From assembly GCA_031399085.1 (NCBI GenBank), contig JANNOQ010000033.1, positions 372,001-436,000 of the forward strand: a stretch of DNA of 64,000 nucleotides. Reading direction: 5' to 3'. Shown here piece by piece: positions 41,852 through 50,329 of this stretch (the stretch's first letter is position 1; the number at the start of each line of letters is the position of its first letter). The notes under the pieces were generated by a model that made no database searches, was not told the origin of the DNA, and saw only the letters and a program-made list of their open reading frames with translations. This DNA comes from R-RK-3 sp031399085 (GTDB lineage Bacteria; Pseudomonadota; Alphaproteobacteria; Rhizobiales; Rhodomicrobiaceae). A program made the translations under genes and the position numbers.

Positions 41852-43549
41852 TCAATTGCGCGTTTCGAGCAAACGCCTCGCAATGACCTGCGCCTGGATT
41901 TCAGCCGCACCCTCGAAAATGCTGAGGATGCGCGCGTCGCAAAGCACCCGGCTCACCGGATATTCCAGCGCGAAACCGTTGCCGCCGTGGATTTGCAGCG
42001 CGTTGTCCGCCGCCGCCCAGGCGACGCGCGCGGCCAGGAGCTTCGCCATACCGGCTTCCAGATCGCAGCGCCGGCCGAGGTCTTTCTCACGCGCGGCGAA
42101 ATAGGTAAGCTGGCGGGCGATCATGGTCTCAACCGCCATCATCACGATTTTGTCGGCGACGCGCGGGAAATTGACGATCGGCTTGCCGAATTGTGAGCGC
42201 TCATTGGCGTAGCGTAAGGCCAGGTCCATCGCGGATTGCGACACCCCGACAGCGCGCGCCGCCGTCTGAATGCGCGCGGCCTCGAAGGTCTGCATGAGCT
42301 GCTTGAAGCCCTGGCCCTCCTCGCCGCCGAGTAGATTGGCGGCGGGCACCACGAAGCCGTCGAAGGAAATTTCATACTCCTTCATGCCGCGATAGCCGAG
42401 CACCTCGATCTCGCCGCCGCTCATGCCGTCGGCGGGGAAGGGATTTTCGTCCGTGCCACGCGGCTTTTCGGCGAGGAACATGGATAGGCCCTTATAGCCA
42501 GTCTCGGCCGGATCGGTGCGGGCGAGCACGGTCATCAGATCGGCGCGGACGGGGTGCGTAATCCAGGTCTTCTGGCCGGTGATGCGGTAGACATCGCCGT
42601 CGCGCACGGCGCGGGTTTTCAGCGAGGCCAGGTCGGAGCCGATATTGGGCTCGGTGAACACTGCCGTCGGCAGAATTTCCCCCGAGGCGAGCAGCGGCAG
42701 CCATTTGCGCTTCTGCGCCTCGGTTCCCGCGCCAAGGATCAGCTCGGCCGCGATCTCCGAGCGGGTGCCAAGCGAGCCAACGCCGATATAGCCGCGCGAC
42801 AGCTCCTCCGAAACGAGGCACATCGCCTCCTTGCCGAGACCGATACCGCCGAATTCTTCTGGGATGGTCAGGCCGAAAACGCCAAGCTCGCTCATCCTAG
42901 TGATGATTTCGAATGGAATGTAGCTGTTGGTCAGATGCCATCCATGCGCGTGCGGAGCGATTTCGGCGTCGGAGAAACGGCGCATTTCCCCGCGCATCGT
43001 CTCAAGCATGTCGTCAAGGCCGCTATCACCATAGGTCGACAAGCCTTGGCTATCGTTGATGAGCGCGATCAGCCGTGTTCGAACCTGCGGCGTATTACCC
43101 ATCCGCGCCAACATGCGCACCGCTTGGCCATCGGCGAAGGCGGCGCGGTCGTCCGGCGAAATATCAAGTTCGTCCAGCCGGATGAATTCAAGCTGGCTCA
43201 TCGGAATGCCGCCAACGATCTGGGCGCAATATTCGGCAAGCCCGACTTGGACCAAGAGCCGGTCGATCTCGCCGAAACGGCCATCCGCCGCTTGCCGTCC
43301 GGCAAAGGCGGCGAGCTGTTTAACGGCCTCCACATAGGTCGCCAGCCAGGCGAGGCCGTGGGCGCGATGCTGCTCGCGGTCGAGCGCGGCGGGGTCGATC
43401 CGGCCATTGACGACGAGCGCAGCGCGCGACGCTGAGACGGCCTTCCCGAGCAAATTTTCGGCTTCGCTCGCAACCCCGGCGGCAAGCCCAGCAACAGAAG
43501 CGCCGCCGGCGGAATGGTCAGGCTGATCGAGGGTTGCCGCCACGTTCAT
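41852..43549 (-). CDS. mcd: (2S)-methylsuccinyl-CoA dehydrogenase
   Basis: A 565-residue acyl-CoA-dehydrogenase-family protein. The N-terminal extension of about 170 residues ahead of the usual fold (FGLTIPEEFGGIGLGKEAM, FTEPNIGSDLASLKTRA, QIHGGNGFALEYPVSRVL, ILSIFEGAAEIQAQV) is typical of Mcd rather than of fatty-acid enzymes. It oxidises methylsuccinyl-CoA to mesaconyl-CoA in the ethylmalonyl-CoA pathway. The ccr gene two places upstream supports this. ATG 43549 has GGAG 9 bases upstream; the preceding TTG is not needed. Confidence 0.9.
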   Translation of the reverse strand: MNVAATLDQPDHSAGGASVAGLAAGVASEAENLLGKAVSASRAALVVNGRIDPAALDREQHRAHGLAWLATYVEAVKQLAAFAGRQAADGRFGEIDRLLVQVGLAEYCAQIVGGIPMSQLEFIRLDELDISPDDRAAFADGQAVRMLARMGNTPQVRTRLIALINDSQGLSTYGDSGLDDMLETMRGEMRRFSDAEIAPHAHGWHLTNSYIPFEIITRMSELGVFGLTIPEEFGGIGLGKEAMCLVSEELSRGYIGVGSLGTRSEIAAELILGAGTEAQKRKWLPLLASGEILPTAVFTEPNIGSDLASLKTRAVRDGDVYRITGQKTWITHPVRADLMTVLARTDPAETGYKGLSMFLAEKPRGTDENPFPADGMSGGEIEVLGYRGMKEYEISFDGFVVPAANLLGGEEGQGFKQLMQTFEAARIQTAARAVGVSQSAMDLALRYANERSQFGKPIVNFPRVADKIVMMAVETMIARQLTYFAAREKDLGRRCDLEAGMAKLLAARVAWAAADNALQIHGGNGFALEYPVSRVLCDARILSIFEGAAEIQAQVIARRLLETRN

Positions 43550-43573
43550 CAAGCGATCTCCGTTACTCGCAAC

Positions 43574-45142
43574 TCAAATCGGACCATGTCCGGCATCATC
43601 GAAGCTGGCCGACCGATTTCCGAACAGGCGGCCGAAGAGGCCTTTTTTCGCCGCCTTTGGAAATCTTGGCTTCGGCTCTAGGTGAGCGGGCGGGGCGCTG
43701 TCGGCCTCGGCAGACGCGGCGGGTCGCGCCTCGGCCAGCGGCGGCTCGGCGTCAGCCGGGGCTACGTCTTCTGGCGCCGCGACCGGCGCCATCTGAGCAT
43801 CTTCGCTTTCCGGTTCGCTCTGCGGAACTTCCGCCTCGGGCTGCTCCTCGACCGGAGCGGGCCGCGCCTCTATCCCGGCTACGCTTTCCGTTTCGGGAGC
43901 AATGGCAGCTTCGCCCGTCGCTTCGGGCGCAATGCCGGCTTCAGCTTCAACGGTCGGTTCAGGATGGCTAGGTGCGGCAGGCTCCTCGGCTGCTGGCGCG
44001 AACTCGGCGGCGTAGCAAGGCTCGGAGCTACGACTTTCCGACCCTCCATCGTTGAAAGCCTCGCCAATATCCTGCGCCATCGGCTGCACCGCCGCCGGAG
44101 TCGCTGGAATGGGCTGCGGCGCGGCTGCGGGCGGAACGGCTGAGTCGGGACCGGCACGGCCATTCAGGCGAGATCCCGGCTCGCGGGCCGCCTGCGCCAT
44201 GTCCTTAACGCGCTGCCAGGACGCATCCGCGAGCGCGTCGAACCCAGTCCGGGGACCGGGATCCGGCTCGGGATCGGGCGCGTCGGCAAGGTCGATCCGC
44301 GGTTCCGCGGCCGGCTTGGCCAGCGGCATTTCGGCTGCAGCTGAAGGCGCGGTGTTTGGAGTAAGGATAGCGTCGAGAGCGGCGATGGCGCGCGCGGCTT
44401 CCTCATGAGCGAGCCCCGAGAGCCGGCCGGCTTCGTGGCGGAGAAGCGTAAGGGCGTCGTCAAACGTTTCCGGCGCCGCCATCTGCTCGGCTTGCGCATC
44501 CGCCGGAGGCAGGATTTGTAACTGCCCGAGCAAGTTGGCGGCTTGATAATAGCCGTTGCCAGTCAGCCGGCTTTCCAAAAACCCGCGCAACCCCTCTACG
44601 GCGGCTTGTAAGCCGGACGCCGGGGCAAGCGCGCTCGCAGCCGCCGTCAAACCGACTGGCGCGGCTTCGGTTTCGCCGGAGACGCCGGACAAGTTGATAG
44701 AGCCCGTTGCCCCGCCGCCGCCAAAAGAGCCGGCGCGCGGCGTGATAATATGCGGAGATTGGCCGGCATTCATGCCGCTTTCTCGCGGAGTCGGCGTTTC
44801 GGCGGGAGACGGCGGCGGCGGCAGGATTTCGGGCGTCGGAGCGCCATCCGGCTGAGCCGGGCTATCAGGGGTGACTGGCTCCTCAGGCATCGAGGGAATC
44901 TCAGGTTGGGCGGGGGAGCTGGGAGGGCTTGGAATTTCCGGCCCTCCGTTTGCGGAGGCGCCAAGTCTAGCATCGATCTGACTCAGCACAGACTGCGCCA
45001 CGTCATCCGCCAATTCAGGACGGCTCGCCAAGGCATCGAGCTGTTGCACGATCATGTAGTACTCATTCCCAGTCAGCTGCTCCGCCGCCTTGGCGCGCAA
45101 CTTTAAAATTCCGGCAAAAACATCAGAGCGGTCGCTAAGCAT
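43574..45142 (-). CDS. Long disordered Pro/Ala/Glu-rich protein between ccr and mcd
   Basis: A 522-residue protein of unknown function. Two short helical units share a pattern, LTGNEYYMIVQQLDAL near the start and LTGNGYYQAANLLGQL near residue 215, so there is an internal repeat. Between and after them are long stretches of Pro, Ala and Glu that look disordered. The C-terminus, KKGLFGRLFGNRSASFDD, is basic and amphipathic and could bind membrane or a partner. ATG 45142 is chosen; the frame opens inside ccr at 45292. Its position between two ethylmalonyl-CoA genes suggests co-expression, but nothing shows a metabolic role. Confidence 0.7.
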   Translation of the reverse strand: MLSDRSDVFAGILKLRAKAAEQLTGNEYYMIVQQLDALASRPELADDVAQSVLSQIDARLGASANGGPEIPSPPSSPAQPEIPSMPEEPVTPDSPAQPDGAPTPEILPPPPSPAETPTPRESGMNAGQSPHIITPRAGSFGGGGATGSINLSGVSGETEAAPVGLTAAASALAPASGLQAAVEGLRGFLESRLTGNGYYQAANLLGQLQILPPADAQAEQMAAPETFDDALTLLRHEAGRLSGLAHEEAARAIAALDAILTPNTAPSAAAEMPLAKPAAEPRIDLADAPDPEPDPGPRTGFDALADASWQRVKDMAQAAREPGSRLNGRAGPDSAVPPAAAPQPIPATPAAVQPMAQDIGEAFNDGGSESRSSEPCYAAEFAPAAEEPAAPSHPEPTVEAEAGIAPEATGEAAIAPETESVAGIEARPAPVEEQPEAEVPQSEPESEDAQMAPVAAPEDVAPADAEPPLAEARPAASAEADSAPPAHLEPKPRFPKAAKKGLFGRLFGNRSASFDDAGHGPI

Positions 45143-45284
45143 GTCTGTCCCCGTGACTTCGATTTCGTCTCGAATCTCACGCGCCAGTTTAGTCAAACTT
45201 GTCTGCCGAGCTAGCTGAAAGCAGGCCGCCGGCGCATTCAGCACACGAAAGTAGAAGGCCGCGTGCCGCAAGCCTTGGCGCAAC

Positions 45285-46583
45285 TCAACCAAACCGGGCG
45301 CGGCTCACCTCGATCACGTCGTCGAAGGTGCGCAGGCCCGGCTGCATGGCGCTTACCATCACCGCCATATTGCCGGGCCGGTGCTCGTTCTTCCACATGC
45401 GCATATGCGCTTTGGGAATATCGGACCACGGAAGGACCTCGGACATACATGGGTCGATGCGGCGCTCGACGACCAGCCGGTTGGCCTGGCTCGCCTGCAT
45501 CAGATTGGCAAAATGCGAGCCTTGCACGCGCTTTTGATGCATCCAGAGATAGCGGGCGTCCATTGTGAGATTGTAGCCAGTCGTGCCCGCGCAAATCACC
45601 ACCATGCCGCCGCGCTTCACCACGAACACCGAGACGGGGAAGGTGCTCTCGCCGGGGTGCTCAAAGACGAAGTCGACATTGTTGCCCTTGCCCGTGTGCT
45701 CCCAGATCGCCGCGCCGAATTTGCGCGCTTCCTTGAACCACTCCGCATATTCAGGCGTGTTCACCGTGGGCATCTGCCCCCAACATTTGAAATTCTTCCG
45801 GTTGATGACGCCCTTGGCGCCAAGCTGCATGACGAAATCGCGCTTGTCGTCGTCTGAGATCACGCCGATGGCGTTGCCGCCAGAGACCGCGACGAGCTGC
45901 ACCGCGAATGAGCCGAGCCCGCCCGAGGCGCCCCAGACCAGCACATTCTGTCCCGGCTGCAGCACATGCGGCCGATGGCCGAACAGCATCCGGTAGGCGG
46001 TGGCGAGCGTCAGCGTGTAGCAGGCCGCCTCCTCCCAGGTGAGATGCTTCGGCCGCTCCATGAGCTGGCGGTCCTGCACCCGGCAGAATTGCGCGAATGA
46101 ACCGTCCGGCGTCTCATAGCCCCAGATTCGCTGGCTGGAGGAGAACATCGGATCGCCGCCATTGCACTGCTCGTCGTCGCCGTCGTCCTGATTGCAGTGG
46201 ATGACAACCTCGTCGCCGACCTTCCAGCGTTTCACTTTCGAGCCGACCGCCCAAACGATGCCGGAAGCGTCGGACCCGGCAATATGGTAGGGGCTTTTAT
46301 GACCGTCGAGCGTGGAGATCGGCGTGCCGAGCGCGGCCCAGACGCCGTTGTAATTCACGCCCGCCGCCATCACCAGAACGAGCACATCGTGGCTGTCCAG
46401 ATCCCAGGTCGGGACGATTTCGACCTGCATCGCCGTGTCGGGAGGGCCGTGCCGGTCCTTGCGGATCGCCCAGGCATACATGGTCTTGGGCACATGGCCG
46501 AGCGGTGGAATCTCACCGATTTCGTACAGATCTTTTTTAGCGGCCTGGCCGCCTTGAATGGTCGTCAGCGCTGGTTCTGACAT
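45285..46583 (-). CDS. ccr: Crotonyl-CoA carboxylase/reductase
   Basis: A 432-residue MDR-superfamily enzyme that reductively carboxylates crotonyl-CoA to ethylmalonyl-CoA with NADPH and CO2, the key step of the ethylmalonyl-CoA pathway. Family features are AAGVNYNGVWAALG, HIAGSDASGIVWAVG, VIHCNQDDGDDEQCNGGDP, NADPH loop GASGGLGSFAVQL and KRVQGSHFANLMQA, which holds the histidine implicated in CO2 binding. It marks the organism as able to assimilate C2 or C1 carbon by this route. GGAGGAG lies upstream of ATG 46583. Confidence 0.95.
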   Translation of the reverse strand: MSEPALTTIQGGQAAKKDLYEIGEIPPLGHVPKTMYAWAIRKDRHGPPDTAMQVEIVPTWDLDSHDVLVLVMAAGVNYNGVWAALGTPISTLDGHKSPYHIAGSDASGIVWAVGSKVKRWKVGDEVVIHCNQDDGDDEQCNGGDPMFSSSQRIWGYETPDGSFAQFCRVQDRQLMERPKHLTWEEAACYTLTLATAYRMLFGHRPHVLQPGQNVLVWGASGGLGSFAVQLVAVSGGNAIGVISDDDKRDFVMQLGAKGVINRKNFKCWGQMPTVNTPEYAEWFKEARKFGAAIWEHTGKGNNVDFVFEHPGESTFPVSVFVVKRGGMVVICAGTTGYNLTMDARYLWMHQKRVQGSHFANLMQASQANRLVVERRIDPCMSEVLPWSDIPKAHMRMWKNEHRPGNMAVMVSAMQPGLRTFDDVIEVSRARFG

Positions 46584-46798
46584 GCGAATACGCTCCTCCG
46601 CCCGCGGCGATCTTTATTGCTCCCCCGTCCCCAACGGGTTATTCCGGCACGCGCAAGCCAGTTCGATCGCGCCGGGCTGCCTGATAACGTTATCAGCACC
46701 CGATGGTTCGCTATCTTTTCTCGCGATGCAAGATGAATCTTGCAATGCAGCATGACGGAAAAAGCGGCATATTGGCTGCACGGGCCATCAGGCAACGC

Positions 46799-48052
46799 AT
46801 GAATATTAGGCAATCGACGCCAAACGCTGAAATGCCTGAGGGTTCCAAATCCGAAGTGCCGGCAGGGGAAGAGTTTTTTGGCATCCTTGCAATCTTCCTG
46901 CGCCTCGGCCTTACCTCTTTCGGCGGGCCGATCGCGCATTTGGGTTATTTCCGCAAGGAATTCGTCGAGCAACGGCGCTGGCTGAGCGACGCGGCCTATG
47001 CCGAGTTGGTGGCGTTGTCGCAATTTCTGCCCGGCCCGGCGAGCAGCCAGGCTGGCTTTGCGCTTGGGTTGACGCGCGGAGGCTACGCGGGCGGACTGGC
47101 GGCCTGGATTGGTTTCACCCTGCCGTCGGCGCTGATCATGATCGCTGCAGCTTACGGCATCGCGCTCGCGAAAGGTCCGGAGGCGCAAGGGCTGATCGAG
47201 GGGCTGAAGCTGGTCGCGGTTGCGGTGGTGGCGCAGGCGGTTCTCGGCATGTGGCGCAGCCTGTGCCCCGACGCGCCGCGCGGCACGATCGCGGTGCTGG
47301 CGCTGGCCGCGCTGGCGGCTTTTCCCGGTCTTGGAATGCAGCTTGGCGTGATCGCCGCCGGGGCGGCCGGGGGATTGCTCATCCTTCGCCATGAGGGCGC
47401 GCCGGATGCCGCGCCGATCGCCAGCCGCGTTTCGGTATCGGCCGGAGTCGCCGCGCTCGTCCTCTTCTTCGCGCTCCTCTTTCTTCTGCCGGTCGCCGCA
47501 TCTTACCTATCCAACCCAGCAATCGGTCTGGCGAACGCGTTCTACCGCGCGGGCGCACTGGTTTTCGGCGGCGGGCATGTCGTGCTGCCGCTGCTGGAGG
47601 AGGCCACGGTGACGCCCGGCTGGGTGGCGCGGGACGACTTTCTTGCCGGTTATGGCGTGGCGCAGGCGCTGCCGGGTCCGCTGTTTTCCTTTGCCGCCTA
47701 TCTCGGCGCGGCCTCCGCCGCCGAACCGAACGGTCTCGCAGGCGCGATCATCGCCCTCATCGCGATTTTCCTGCCCGGCGTGCTGCTGATGCTCGGCTGC
47801 TTGCCTTTTTGGGATTGGCTGCGGCGCGAGCCGAGAATTCGCGCCGCGATTGCCGGGGCCAACGCCGCCGTGGTCGGGCTGCTGGCGGCGGCGCTTTACG
47901 ATCCGATCTGGGTGTCCGCCGTCAAGGACGGCGCGTCTCTCGCTCTCGCCGTGCTGGCATTCGCGGCGCTAGTACTATGGCGGCTCCCGGTCCTCGCGGT
48001 GGTCACGCTGACGGCCGGCGCGGGATTGACCCGAGTATTTCTGAATATCTAG
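46799..48052 (+). CDS. chrA: Chromate transporter (two CHR domains)
   Basis: A 417-residue membrane protein with duplicated CHR domains: RLGLTSFGGPIAHLGYFRKE with ALSQFLPGPASSQAGF in the first half and FYRAGALVFGGGHVVLPLLEE with GVAQALPGPLFSFAAYLG in the second. It exports chromate, possibly other oxyanions. It is divergent from ccr. ATG 46799 is chosen; ATG 46832 is an alternative, and frames upstream of 46799 lack a ribosome site. Confidence 0.92.
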   Translation: MNIRQSTPNAEMPEGSKSEVPAGEEFFGILAIFLRLGLTSFGGPIAHLGYFRKEFVEQRRWLSDAAYAELVALSQFLPGPASSQAGFALGLTRGGYAGGLAAWIGFTLPSALIMIAAAYGIALAKGPEAQGLIEGLKLVAVAVVAQAVLGMWRSLCPDAPRGTIAVLALAALAAFPGLGMQLGVIAAGAAGGLLILRHEGAPDAAPIASRVSVSAGVAALVLFFALLFLLPVAASYLSNPAIGLANAFYRAGALVFGGGHVVLPLLEEATVTPGWVARDDFLAGYGVAQALPGPLFSFAAYLGAASAAEPNGLAGAIIALIAIFLPGVLLMLGCLPFWDWLRREPRIRAAIAGANAAVVGLLAAALYDPIWVSAVKDGASLALAVLAFAALVLWRLPVLAVVTLTAGAGLTRVFLNI

Positions 48053-48087
48053 ATGACGAGCCGAGCCTCAAGGCCAAGCCAATCCAG

Positions 48088-49581
48088 CTAAGGTTTGCTC
48101 GCACCGCCAGCCGCGTAAAGCGCAGCGGAGTCGTTCCTCAATTCGCGGCGCGACCCCGCACGGAAATACATCATATGTCCGCCGCGATAGACGCGAACGC
48201 CGATCGGTGCGGCCGTCTCGATCGGTTCCAATTGCTCGACCAAAAATTGTGATACGGCGTAGGGCGTGACGAGATCGGTGTAGCCATGCGCGATCAGGAT
48301 CTTGAGCGCCGGATTTTGCGTCCGCGCGTCCTGCAGCTTATCCAGCGCCCCGGCGTAGCCTTGGCGGTTGGGTTTCGTGCCGAAATCCCAATTGCCCGCG
48401 ATGTCGCGGTTCAGCAGCCAATATGGCAGATCGGTTTTGAAGCCGAGCTCATCGCGCACATAGGCGGACATGGCCGGAGCCAGCACGGTCGCGGCCTTCT
48501 CCAGGATCGGGTCGAAATATACGTTTTCGCCGGGGCGGGGGATTGGCGCACTGACGGAACCGTCATACGGGCTCAGGGCCCGGCCAGTCGCTTTTTGGTA
48601 TTCAAGGCTGAATAACCGCGTGCGAACCCGGCCGTGCTGGCGCGCGATAATGTCCAGCGGCAAGCCGGTAAAGCGCGCCAGCGCGGCAATGACGGCATCG
48701 TCCCGCTTATAGCCCGCCGCCAGATGCAAGAGATAGGTGGTGCGGGCAAACTCCTCGACCTCGCGCAGCCCTTCGAACGAAGCATCCGGTCCACCCGCGA
48801 TCTCAAAATGCGACGCCGCGATCGAGGGCAAATCCAACGACAGCGGCAACAGCATCCGGTCATCGCCGCGCAACACGGAAAACTCCAGTGCGGGAGAAAT
48901 CAAAACCGCGCCCTTGACCTGAAGGCCGGAACTCAGCAGCCGTTCCGCCATAAGCACGGCGCGAAAGCCGCCATAACTTTCGCCCGCAAGGTAAACCGGC
49001 GCGAGCGAGCGGCCGTTTCGCGTCAAATACAGGCGCACGAAATCGGTCATGGCGTCGGCGTCCTTGTCGACGCCGTAATAGGCCTTCTCGCCTTCCTCAG
49101 GCGGCGCGGCCCGGCTATATCCGGTGCCCGGCGGGTCGATAAAGACGAGGTCGGTGAAGGCGAGCCAGTGATCCGGGTTGTCGGCGAGCCGGACCGGCTC
49201 CACCGTCGCGCCACCATTGGGCGTGAAGTTGAGCACGCGCGGACCCAGCGCGCCCAGATGCAGGAACGCCGACGCCGCTCCCGGCCCGCCATTGAACACG
49301 AATGTAACCGGGCGCTCAGCGCCGCGCACCGTGTAGGCGACGTAGAAGACCTTGGCCCCGGTTTCGCCTTTGCCGTTCAGCAACGGCAGGGTGCCCGCCG
49401 TCGCGGTGTAGCTCATGCGCTCCGCGCCTTCGCCGATTGTATGCTCCGAGATGCTATCGCCCGGCAAAGCCGTCAGCAGCCCGGATTCCGCCGGCGGTTT
49501 CGCGGCTTGCGCGTGCAGCGGCGCGGTGAGCAAAAGCGGCGATAAAACGCAGGCAAGCAGCAACAATAGTCTCGATTTCAT
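48088..49581 (-). CDS. Secreted S10-family serine carboxypeptidase
   Basis: A 497-residue protein with a signal peptide (MKSRLLLLLACVLSPLLL, cleavage near LHAQA). S10 motifs are FVFNGGPGAAS, FIDPPGTGYSRA, the nucleophile LAGESYGGFRA, the Asp in IAHGYTDLVTP and the His in YRGGHMMYF. It removes C-terminal residues from peptides outside the cytoplasm. ATG 49581 has GGGGAT upstream; the longer frame runs into kdpE and is not coding there. Confidence 0.88.
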   Translation of the reverse strand: MKSRLLLLLACVLSPLLLTAPLHAQAAKPPAESGLLTALPGDSISEHTIGEGAERMSYTATAGTLPLLNGKGETGAKVFYVAYTVRGAERPVTFVFNGGPGAASAFLHLGALGPRVLNFTPNGGATVEPVRLADNPDHWLAFTDLVFIDPPGTGYSRAAPPEEGEKAYYGVDKDADAMTDFVRLYLTRNGRSLAPVYLAGESYGGFRAVLMAERLLSSGLQVKGAVLISPALEFSVLRGDDRMLLPLSLDLPSIAASHFEIAGGPDASFEGLREVEEFARTTYLLHLAAGYKRDDAVIAALARFTGLPLDIIARQHGRVRTRLFSLEYQKATGRALSPYDGSVSAPIPRPGENVYFDPILEKAATVLAPAMSAYVRDELGFKTDLPYWLLNRDIAGNWDFGTKPNRQGYAGALDKLQDARTQNPALKILIAHGYTDLVTPYAVSQFLVEQLEPIETAAPIGVRVYRGGHMMYFRAGSRRELRNDSAALYAAGGASKP

Positions 49582-49639
49582 GCAGATATCCCCATGAACG
49601 CAAGTGGCGGTGGAATCCGCGCCGTGCGCGTATCGCCGA

Positions 49640-50329
49640 TTAATCCGGCGCGCGCAGCCGGTAGCCGACGCCCGTCTCGGTGAGGATATAGCGCGGCCGC
49701 TCGGGATCGGGTTCGATTTTTTGCCGCAGCTGGCGGACATAGACCCGCAAATATTGCGTATCGACGACGTCGTCCCAAAGCTCTTTGAGCAGAAATTTAT
49801 AGGTGAGGACGCGGCCGGCGTGCTGCACGAGGCTTCGCAGCAGGTCATATTCCTTCGGCGAAAGCTTGACGTCCTGGTCGCCCAGCTTGACGATCCGGCG
49901 CACGAGATCGACCGTCAGAGTCTCTATGCGCACCACCGGCTGCTCGCCTTGCGTTTGGAGCTGATGACGCAGCGCCGTCCGGATGCGGGCGAGCAGCTCA
50001 TTCATGCTGAAGGGTTTTGTCACATAATCGTCGGCTCCGAGGTCGAGAGCCTTGACCTTGGCCGTCTCGTCGGCGCGGCTGGAAAGCACGATGATCGGGA
50101 TGTTTGGGCCGCGCTCCCGCAGGCGCTGCAACAGCTCCAGTCCGGGACAATCGGGAAGGCCGAGATCGAGGATGATGAGATCGGGCTTGTCCTCGATCAG
50201 CAAAAGCGCGGTAGCCGCGTCAGGCGCATCGACGGTCTGATAGCCCTGCGTCCCCAATCCGACGCGCAGCAGCTTGCGGATCGGCGGTTCGTCGTCGATC
50301 ACCAGAACCCGGAGCGGGGCTGCGTTCAT
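49640..50329 (-). CDS. kdpE: KdpE response regulator
   Basis: A 229-residue OmpR-type regulator. The receiver domain has DDEPPIRK, phospho-acceptor Asp in LIILDLGLP and the lysine in DYVTKPFS; the C-terminal winged helix ends RYILTETGVGYRL. It activates kdp transcription at low potassium or osmotic stress. It overlaps kdpD by 4 bases and is the last gene of the operon. Confidence 0.95.
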   Translation of the reverse strand: MNAAPLRVLVIDDEPPIRKLLRVGLGTQGYQTVDAPDAATALLLIEDKPDLIILDLGLPDCPGLELLQRLRERGPNIPIIVLSSRADETAKVKALDLGADDYVTKPFSMNELLARIRTALRHQLQTQGEQPVVRIETLTVDLVRRIVKLGDQDVKLSPKEYDLLRSLVQHAGRVLTYKFLLKELWDDVVDTQYLRVYVRQLRQKIEPDPERPRYILTETGVGYRLRAPD

